A program made the position numbers and the translations under genes. From Melampsora larici-populina 98AG31 (lineage: Eukaryota; Basidiomycota; Pucciniomycetes; Pucciniales; Melampsoraceae): 64,000 nt of DNA. Where the stretch lies: contig NW_006768780.1 in the NCBI RefSeq assembly GCF_000204055.1, forward strand, positions 1,012,233 through 1,076,232, read 5' to 3'. Of the stretch, positions 55,268-64,000 are shown piece after piece (the first letter of the stretch is position 1; each line of letters starts with the position of its first letter). The notes beneath the pieces were generated by a model, which saw only the letters and a list, made by a program, of their open reading frames with translations, was not told the origin of the DNA and searched no databases.

Positions 55268-57320
55268 GGTACCTCGATTATTGTCACATATTTAATTCAT
55301 CATTTATCACATGTATATTAGAATTCTCCATCCTCCATAGTTTGTACATATGTTATTTTTCTGTTTCCTATGTATCATTTCCATTAACCAATGGAGCAAT
55401 ACAAAAATATGTTTGTTTGCCCATAATCAAAGTAAAAAGCTTAAAGCGAGTAAAGCTGCGACCGCTCAGAGCCAGCTGAACCCAAATTGATGGTTTTTCC
55501 AAACCGTCTACAGGCCATCCAGCAACCAATAACAGCCCAGTTGACCGATGTGGAAATCAGAATTGGGGTAACCCCATTATTTTATTAACTTTCATTTTAA
55601 AATACGAGAAACTACATTTTTTAGAACATTACATCAATAATGTGTTTTTAAATTAGTTCTTTATTTAGTTCATTTCTTTTTTTTTCATTTTCTTTCTCTC
55701 TTTACTTAATTTCAATTTTCAATTTTCAATTTTTATTTTTTATCTTATTTAGTTTGATCATATATGTCAAGTTTTATTATGTGAAGTGTTATATTTTTAT
55801 TTCTCTATTTTTCTTTTTATGGGTTATGTAGTTTGATGGATGAGGTGTAGTGTAAAATGAAGTCAAATTTCGAATTTATGGGTTTAGAGGTTATGTGTAG
55901 TTGAATGTTGTATGGGTTACATAGGGTGTACAGGCTTAAACTTGAAATTTCGAATTTTATGGGTTTAAAAAGTCATGGTTACAGATGTGTATGGTTTTAA
56001 CAAGTTATGTGTAGAGGAATCATGGTTTTGAGGTATGGGTTTAAATAAGGCTGAATTTCGAAAATCCAGCAACTCAGACAGATGGTGGTAAACTGGGGTG
56101 GTGGTAAACTGGGGTGGTAAACTGAAAAAGCAAGTAGGGATCGGTGTGAAATTATAAATTCATCAGATTATCAAACACCAATATTGGCAAATACAAAATC
56201 ACAAATGAAAAGGATGATTTTGAAACTCGAAAATGGCTTTCAAAATTCCATAAAAGGCTCCATTTTCAATCATGAGACTTTATTTCAAATGTACTACATC
56301 AGTTTTTTAGAGGGTAAATCATGTGGAAGGCATCATATGGGCGCATCTGAGCATGAAAAATCAATTATAAACCATATACAGCATTATCAGTGGTAATATC
56401 AGGTGGTAAACTGGGTAAATTCAATTTCGAGTATTTTCACATAAAATCGAATTTCATTTTAAGGGTACAACCAATAGAGTTAGAGTTTAGCTTGGCTGAG
56501 AAAAGTTGTAGAGCGGAAGCAGACCTTTTTTTCTGTCTATTCAGATTTTTGATACAGTCCCTATTTCTTATCTTTTTTCAGGTTTTAAGGGTAAATTGGC
56601 GGATTTTTCAGTTTTTGTGGTAAACAGCTCAGTTTTGATGATAAATGTGTGCTTGAAAATTTGTGAATGATACATGTGGGTGAGTTGAAGATGTTTATCA
56701 ATTTTAATTTGGGGGTTGTTCAATGAATTGTGTGTGAAAAAGTTGTTTGAAGGTGGATTTCGAGTTTGAGGGTTGTTTTTGTCTTACTTTCTTTTTTTGT
56801 GTGTGTTTCAATTTTGATATAGTCAAGGGTCTCTTTTCTTCCCCTTTGGGAGCCTTTTAGTTAGCAAAAATAATTACTAGATTTTTAGAATAAGCTTTTA
56901 TCTTTTATTATTATCATTCAGGTAAACAACTAATGAGAGTTGGAATTTTATAATAATAAGACCCTTATTCATCTTTTAATTAATTTCTTGTTGAGTTGTA
57001 AGCTCATTTGCTCATTTGGAAGGTGCCTGAGTGCGCCTAGATTGTGCTATTTTTGAAGTTATTGTCCTATTTCGGCCTGGTTCTTATTAATTCAAAGACT
57101 TGAAGGTCTTAAATTTAATTCATTGATAATCAAAGTCCCTGTTTAAGAAGGGCATTTCTTTCTTTGATTGAAGTCTTTCAATTCACCATCTCAAGACTTA
57201 TTTCTCTTTTGATTGTGTGTGTTTGTTGATTTGTGTCTTCATTCCTCCCCTTCTTGGCTCTGCTTTCAGCTGTGTACTGAAAGAGTTCTACACCGACCAA
57301 TCAAGAGATTGATTGATCTA
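55268..57320. other. AT-rich region with GGTGGTAAACTG repeats, no gene
   Basis: At 56084-56125 GGTGGTAAACTGG is repeated three times, with further single copies near 56401 and 56619. Around 55900-56060 TTTCGAATTTtatgGGTTT words recur. No coding capacity recognised. Confidence 0.5.
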
Positions 57321-57481
57321 TCAAAACAAGCTGTAATCTGAGCGCTGGATGGTCAAATGGCAATCAAATGGCCCATCTTATGGCCGCAAGCCAATCTTGC
57401 CATTTGATTTCCATGCTTGTGACCGTTCTGAGACCGCCGTCCACCACCAAGCAAATCTCGCCATACGGCGGTCATTTCCGC

Positions 57482-60400
57482 TCAACAAAAGATGATCTCC
57501 ATTACCCCGTGGTTTACACTGTCAATATAGAGTTGAAGTGATTTTGTCGCTTCTGCAAAATCCCCGTCCGGTACTACTCCCTCCTTTAGCCAAGCCTGAG
57601 CGCCCACAAGCCGCTCCATTGTCTTAGGGAGCATCCCACCTTGTGAAGGGGTGCAGATATCAGTAGCCGCCAAAAATGTCCGTTTGCAGGCACACGACGT
57701 GGCCAAAACCGACAGGTAATCACGTGCGAGATGAGCAAGAATGGGGAATTTGTGTTGATGTTCCTGTCAAAAACGAAATAAATTAGAATGTGGCAGTGAA
57801 AAGGTAGTACTAGCAAAAGAGATACTAACCTTCCATCAATCCAAAGGGGTTTGGCCCTTATTGATTGGGCATTTCCCATTGAGATAATCTTCAAGCTTAG
57901 TATTGGCCTTATAATTAACTGCGTCTGCAACTCCAAATATGTCAAATTCGTCAAGGTGGGTCAAAGCAGGTTCATCATCAGTTGGTGGACTTTCCTGTTG
58001 CTCCTCTGATTCATCCAAGTGACTCTTGAACGCTTCCTCAATAGCAATATTAGCAGCTTCTTCTTGTTTGGGTTAAAACTTGGTGAAGAACTTCCCTCGA
58101 AGGCAAGGGTTAAGTATGGTAGCCAATACAATACTTTGGCATTTGACCACTTTGTCACAGTATTTCGAAAGCCAATTAATCATCTCTTCAATTGCCTTTG
58201 TGATGCTTGGTTAATCAGACGATTCAGTTTGAAGGGCCTTCAGTTCGGAAATGACACGCTGGTATTCAGCCAGCACAATACAACCGGTGGGTCCATTACC
58301 CTCGACTTGTGCTGTAGCTTCTACAAAGGTCTACCAGAATTTATTGGAAGTTAAACACCAGGTATGTCACAGTCAGCTAGTCCTATAGAAAAAGGTCAAT
58401 GTGCTCACCTTCAATACTTTATTGACAAGTTTGACTGCATTCCATTCAGCCGGTGAGATCGTTACCCCCTTGAAAAAACATGCCTTGTGATCCGCCGCTA
58501 GCATCGAGTCAATTACCTGTAGATACAGTGTGTCAGATGATAATCAAGATGATAGACAAGAATGAAATGAATGAAAATATAAGATAGGGAAAACATACCT
58601 CATGAGCCTCACATGCCACCTTCCGGCTCTGGTAGTGGCTATTCCACCGAGTCTTGCAAGGACGCATGAGCATTTGCCCTTTGTATCCCATCCGAGTAGC
58701 TCGTGACTTGAAATCACAGCGCCTGGCTGCGCTGCTGGCGATTTGACCACTAACTGTATCGACCTGCATAGAAAATCAGTTCAATGAGATCTTTATCAAA
58801 AAAATAAGTGAAGAAGAAAAACAAAAAGAAATTCAAAGAAAGAGAAGAGCAAAAATATATATAAAGAAAGACAAAGTGACAGAGCTTGCCTTCACAAGTG
58901 CAACAGCAACCAGATCCTCCTTGTCACAAACATCATTCTGGGGTTGATCCTCATCATCATCAACCCCGTCAGGATTTTCAGGTAAGCCTTCATCAGATTC
59001 ATCTTCTTCGTCAGAATCCTCTTCATCCATTTCAATAGCATCATCGCCATTATTAACCTGAAGAGACAGAATAGGGAGAGCGACGCCGTGTGGAATTGTT
59101 GATTTGGTGGTGGTAACCTTCTGACCAAGGACTTTGAGGCCATGCCCGACTGTGAGATTCAGTTTGTGGGCATAGCAGCGGATATGGTGAACTGAACTAT
59201 CCCAAGTCACTGGATTGTTGGCAGTTGCAAACATAGATTTGAGTTCCAGAGCCATAGGATTGTTATTTCCGCCACTGTCGGTAGTTTGGCATAACATGTA
59301 AGAGAAGTAAAGTGATGGTTAGCCAAATGGTACTTTAGAACAGAGTGGATATGAAAATATACAATGAGAAAGATATAAAAAGATATGAATGTGAGATGAA
59401 TGTGAGACTTATCTTTTCATGAAGACCGTGTCGAGTTAAGAACTGTCCGATTGGTCTTGCCAAGAGAGCCCCAAAGTGCCTCCAAGCAACCATCTTCAAA
59501 GTTGGGTGAGTCGATTTATAATTCCAGTTTTCGTTGATGTAGTTTGCGGTTGCTCCGATAAAGGCGTAGTGATTACCTTTAGTAGTCCAAACGTCGTGAA
59601 TTAGGCAGAATTTGCCTTTATTCATCTGTTCAAATACAAATTATAAATGATATCAATAGAAATATAAATCAGGAGAAACAAATTTACTTAAATTGCTTAC
59701 CTTGATGGTATTGATAGCTTTATTGTGTAAGTCCGAGTAAAGTATGACCGACTGTTGTGCGTCCCACATCCTGGGACGTACCACAGCACCTCAATTGATT
59801 GTATGGAAAGCTGCTCGAAGGGTTGGGTCTTCAAATCGAGCCCAAGGGAGGGAATGCCAAACAACCCATAATACCAAGAGCATGTTCAGAAGGTCAACCG
59901 TAAACGTAGGCCCACTGATAAAGTCAGATAATGTTCCTCTGTCAAGTTTATCAACCATCTCCTGCTTGTCATGATATGAAGGAGGGAGGGACATGCCAGC
60001 AGTGATGGCCTTATGTCGCTATTTGCACTGAGGAGGAGCTGCGCTGCCATTGCGATGGCCCCGTAAGTTGAAATAAGAGGTTTCGGTTTTGTCGCCTGTG
60101 AAAGTTTTGTGACAAAAGCAACACTTGTACATGCGGCCCTTGAAACCAAAGGAAAACTTGATGGTTAGTAAAATATAGAGACAGAGAAAAAATAAACTTA
60201 CATTGGGTGGATGAAAATAATCCAGAAGCTCCTTCACATCATCGGTCCGAGCCTCATTGTAGCCAGGTTCTTTGTTGGATTTGATGAACTCTACTTTGCT
60301 GTCGGACTCTTGAGACACATTGATATCTTCTGGTACTTCAAAGAACGACAGTAAACGATAGGAAGAAACAGGTATAGAGTAAACGATTAGAAGAAAAATT

Positions 60401-61061
60401 TAAAAACCATGAAATAGATGAAGGTAATATTAAAACTTACATCTGTGTTCGATTTCTTTGACTTTGATGTTTGAGTTATGCTGCCTGAGAGACTTCCTGT
60501 TGGCAATCTGGCACAATTGCTAGTTGACAACCAAGCCTGGAAGTGATAATAAGAACATATAACAATTAGTTCTCCAAAGAAATTAGCAAGAAAAATATAA
60601 ACATCACGAAAAAGATGAATGAAAGAGTAGGACGTACATTGACATTTGATTTCTTTGATTTTCGAGGTGTGCCGCCCAATAGACTTCCTGTTGGCAACCT
60701 GGCACGTTTGCTAGTTGTCGACCGAGTCTAGAAGTATTCACAATATCATGTATCAGTTAATTCTCCAAATCGTTCTTGGATATCAAGCAACTTGGCATAC
60801 CTTCTTGCCTTTTGAAACAGGTGTTGTCTTTTTTCTGATGGGCAGTCGAGGCAAAGCAGGACAATGGGAAAGGTTGTTTGGATTGCCATCGTCAGGAGTT
60901 GTTTGTTGAGTAAGGGCCATACGCGAGTCGTTCGGAGTAATGATGAACCCTGGCTGTGTGCAAATAGGGCTTGCCGGCCAAAGGGTTCTAGTGGAGGTCT
61001 GTCCTGGAATCTGGAGCCTACTTTGGGATCCGGTTTGGGATGAGGATTGGGAGAGGGGCAT
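57482..61061 (-). pseudogene. hAT C transposase relic
   Basis: N-terminus MPLSQSSSQTGSQSRLQIPG (61061-60801) matches hAT A. Two similar exons with an ARLPTGSL core follow (about 60727-60637 and 60537-60441), then the zinc finger (KCCFCHKTF, LRGHRNG) with a TAG just after it, IHDVWTTKG (59625-59413), TTDSGGNN (59297-58890), TRWNSHYQ (58763-58599), EGNGPTGC and WLKEG near the end. At least four stops are present (after the zinc finger, two near 58080-58215, and LDWWK reading LD-stop-WK near 57840), and the catalytic Glu region reads CACKRTF, so Glu is Lys. Exon sizes 213, 408 and 165 equal those of A. Intron 59412-59298 is AT-AC; intron 58889-58764 starts GCAAGC. Confidence 0.8.
59298..59412 (-). 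other. AT-AC intron in hAT C relic
   Basis: 115 nt, starting ATAAGT after GAAAAG and ending TTAC before ATGTTATGCC. Same position, flanking exon size and terminal dinucleotides as in A and B. Confidence 0.75.
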
Positions 61062-61321
61062 GGTGGTGATTGAAGTGAAAGTAGATGAGAAGATCAGAAT
61101 GTATTTGGTTCAAAGGTGAAGAAACGATTTGACAATAAAAAAAACTCACCTTTCCATACTAAAGGATTGAATTGAGATCCAACCACATTCTGGCCATAGG
61201 TGATAGTTCTTCCAGGGGCTGTTGTAGCTGTGGTTGAGTGTGCCACCTTCCATATTGGGAAGGTGGATCGTTCGTGGAGGTGTTGAGCTTGCAAGTCAAA
61301 CACAGGGATAGGCAGCTGGCT

Positions 61322-61455
61322 AGGTTCACTCCGCAATATATAGAATATATCGGAGTGAACCAAAATTGTGTTGCGGGTTTCTGAGAACCCACTTTTTTGG
61401 CCCCGGATTGCGCTGCGCTGGCTCTGCTATATATTGCGGAGCCAAGAACCGCACC
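61322..61455. repeat. Inverted repeat with TCCGCAATATATAG arms near the hAT C right end
   Basis: CACTCCGCAATATATAG (61328-61344) pairs with GCTATATATTGCGGAG (about 61426-61441). A shorter hairpin (CACTCCGcaatatata against tatatCGGAGTG) is nested at the left. It may be a small insertion or part of the hAT terminus. Confidence 0.55.
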
Positions 61456-61497
61456 TCAACCGCACCGCAAACACTATAAGTTGCGGAGCGGTCCCGG

Positions 61498-64000
61498 TAT
61501 TGGCCAAGTTTACTCAAATCATCATCACCGGCTATCACTGGTCTAGTGTGAAACTTGATATACAGATTTTCTGCAATGCTCTTGGGTCCTTTTCACAGTT
61601 TTTCAGTGTGATTTGGTTCCCCTGTCCAATGACCAAGTCATTCTTTAACAGGCTTGGGAACAAAGAACTCATTGTGTAGACTGATTCATGTTGCCTATGA
61701 GCCATTTACAATACAGAAAGTTTTAGGACTTTGAGGTTTTGAACAATAAACCTTTGCCACCTTTACACAAATAGGTATGCTAATTAGTAAGACTTTCTGT
61801 CAGAGGTTTCTGAGAGTAAGGCTTGCAAGCTATGGGTGAGAACCAAAAGTTGTGTTTTCTATCTCAACAGATCATTTCTGATAGATCTCACCTTTTTGGA
61901 GATCCTCAAATGCATCTCTCACAAGAAGAGAAATCAGTGGGGGATCTGGGGACTGAGTCCCTTTGATGAACCCCATTACAGGGAGTGAAAGCTCAAAGAT
62001 ATGAGCCTGTGTCTGAAGGGGCCAAAAAACCCAATCTCACCAAGCTGAAACAAACTATAACATTTCCACAACCATAGATGTATCATCCTTGTTCAATTCA
62101 CATAACCATCAAACAATAAACACAAAGGTTGCACTGGTCTAGTCTGAGACAAAGGTAACAACCACTATGTACCAGCATAAAGTAAATTTCCTCCAGAAAA
62201 ACTGATTACATTTAATGCATTGTACAATTGAAAATGTGGATTCAATACAGAGTCATGCTGGTTCAATGCTGATTTAATAATGGTTTAATGCTGAATTGAT
62301 ACATTTCCAATCATTTGTTGCTCTTTGTAATCAATTTGTCCACACAAAAATGACTTTTATATACTGGTGCATAGTGCTATATAAGTGTTGAAATCAATAC
62401 TGAGATGGCTTCAGCAACCCTTCATAAACGTAGACCCATCATATGGGGCTTTCATAAATTGCAAGTATCCAAGTGATTGAACAATGATTTTCATATTTGT
62501 GAGTATGGTCATTGAAGGTTCAAATCTTGCTAGTTTTGGACAGAATTTGAGTTTATGACCATATTGCCTCTGATGATTTACATTTGGGAGGAGATCGACT
62601 AATGGAAAAATATGCAAAATGATGAAACACCACACATTAATGGAACCATTATTTTTTTGAATTTTTCTGACCTCTCTTGTATTGGTGGGATTTTTCTACA
62701 TTTTCAATTTTTTGAGAGCATCTCCAACAGCAACCTCTCAATGTAACAATTCTGACATACACATAAGGTGTATTTTACGTTTAGAGGGTTGGGCTTGGTT
62801 GGATCCAAAAACAACCATCCAGAGGATGCCAGTTTCCTCACATCTGGCCATGTGTGTGAGAATGGTTTTGAGGAATACTGGGTATCACATGTCAACACCT
62901 TCATGTTTGAAGGGACATTACCAACTTTTGTAAAATTGTATCTAAAAGTATTTTCACATGAAATATTGTCATGAACTTATGCAAAACTCAAACTAACTGC
63001 TTTAAGAAACTGGGCAAAAACTTTTTGAGATTTGGCATAACCTAACCAACAACACCCTACAAGGTGGCTAGCGGTACAACTATAATAAACAATGTAAAAC
63101 AACAACTAATAATATATGTAAATATCACAACCAAAATATGGAATAATGAGAAAAAACTTTTATAAAACCAGAACACAATTGCAATGAAACAAAAAAGAAG
63201 ATCAATGAATTTGTTAAATAGTAAATGCCATATATAATCACCATAACACTACAACGGGAGGGAAGGGTGGGTGACAAAAATAACCTTTTTTAGACTGAAC
63301 TTTTGAAGAAATAGCTTGATTGGAAATCTAGACAGAAAAGGAAAATCAAAAGTAAAAAATTGGAATGGAAGAAGGTAAACAGGATGATGTCATTTTACCA
63401 CTTGTGTAAAATAACAACAATGACCCGACCTGTCAAATCAATATTCTTTTACTTGAAGTTCCTACATTCCCAATATTCCAATCAGTGAATAGCCCGTTAC
63501 CTACACCTAATCTTCAGTTTAAAAAATTGGACAGCTACTCCCAAGTCAATCAATCAAGAGAATTTTTAATACAATCAAAGCGGACAACCATCCACAATTC
63601 CTGCAACTCCACCATTGTTTTGCTTTTGATTTGATCTAAAAATTATTGTTGTGTGTTCCATTAACCCGTCCTCAAGATGTGTGATCTTCTTTGATCTGAC
63701 ATATTTTCAGGTCAACACCATTTGAAACCTTGTCTGTTTATGCATATGCAGATATGAGTAGTCTGGATTTGCGGTGGATCTGCCAAGCCCTTTGTTGGAG
63801 TTGCAGCTAAATTCAGTTTTACAAAATTTCACCTCGCCCAATCCCTAATGAAACTAGACACTATTCCACATTGCATGATACAAAGCTATGAATAAATACG
63901 CATCTGCCAAATGTCTGGATGAGAATGCCAGGACTTTGAATGAAAAAAAAAATCTTCACCCGTAGGTGACTCCATTCTGACTACATGTGTCATCCTTGTG
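61498..64000. other. No gene recognised
   Basis: AT-rich sequence to the window edge. GAGCATCTCCAACAGCAACC at about 62717 resembles the end of small inverted-repeat elements, but I could not find a partner. Only short unconserved frames are present. Confidence 0.45.

Larger units (their letters stand above)
57482..61497. mobile_element. hAT element C, degenerate; left end not found
   Basis: Defined by a transposase relic homologous to A and B. The right end appears to be CAATACCGGGACCGCTCCGC read inward from 61497 on the minus strand, close to the ends of the miniature element at 16531. I could not find a matching left end between 57300 and 57480, so the left terminus is lost or diverged. 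Confidence 0.6.

Overview
The window looks like transposon-rich, gene-poor DNA from a basidiomycete, most likely a rust fungus (Pucciniales). The evidence is short spliceosomal introns (60-110 bp), transposase families typical of rusts, and a small secreted protein. The species is inferred, not shown.

Layout. 1-1140: 5' end of a Ty3/gypsy-type element (partial gag and probable LTR, minus strand). 3682-5994: a complete ten-exon secreted FAD-linked oxidoreductase of the berberine-bridge-enzyme (BBE)-like family. A second, dead copy of that gene starts at 6980. It is split by a 12.28-kb insertion (7033-19314) that has TA duplications and CACCA-type ends, and it resumes at 19317-21863, where two small elements interrupt it again. 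A third 3' fragment lies at 22581-23000. The 12.28-kb insertion contains a GAR1 (H/ACA snoRNP) relic with introns, itself cut by three DNA transposons: a CACTA-like element at 7735-9995, an intact hAT at 10058-12792, and a 1973-bp element at 12941-14913 carrying two more elements. A basidiomycete transposase relic (15850-17880) follows.

24126-25351: a hypothetical basic protein gene. 25716-30171: a near-intact hAT element (A). 30740-31440: a small secreted protein gene. 33665-38537: an apparently intact hAT element (B). 39699-41074: a hypothetical low-complexity protein gene. 42042-42746: an RTC3/SBDS-domain gene. 43030-45950: the 3' half of a LINE, interrupted by a solo LTR. 47560-51660: a degenerate transposase. 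52265-53080: a CACTA element with long terminal repeats. 53319-55267: a decayed multi-exon gene of unknown function. 57482-61497: a dead hAT (C) related to A and B. The remainder is AT-rich and largely featureless.

The most unusual signal is in hATs A, B and C. Each has a 213-bp exon followed by an intron that can only be read in frame with AT...AC ends (5' ATAAGT or ATACGT), and nearly every exon is a multiple of three. The N-terminal exons of B and C look duplicated. Other highlights are the stacked, cleanly delimited insertions in GAR1 and in the BBE copy, and an intron present in one BBE copy but precisely absent in the other.
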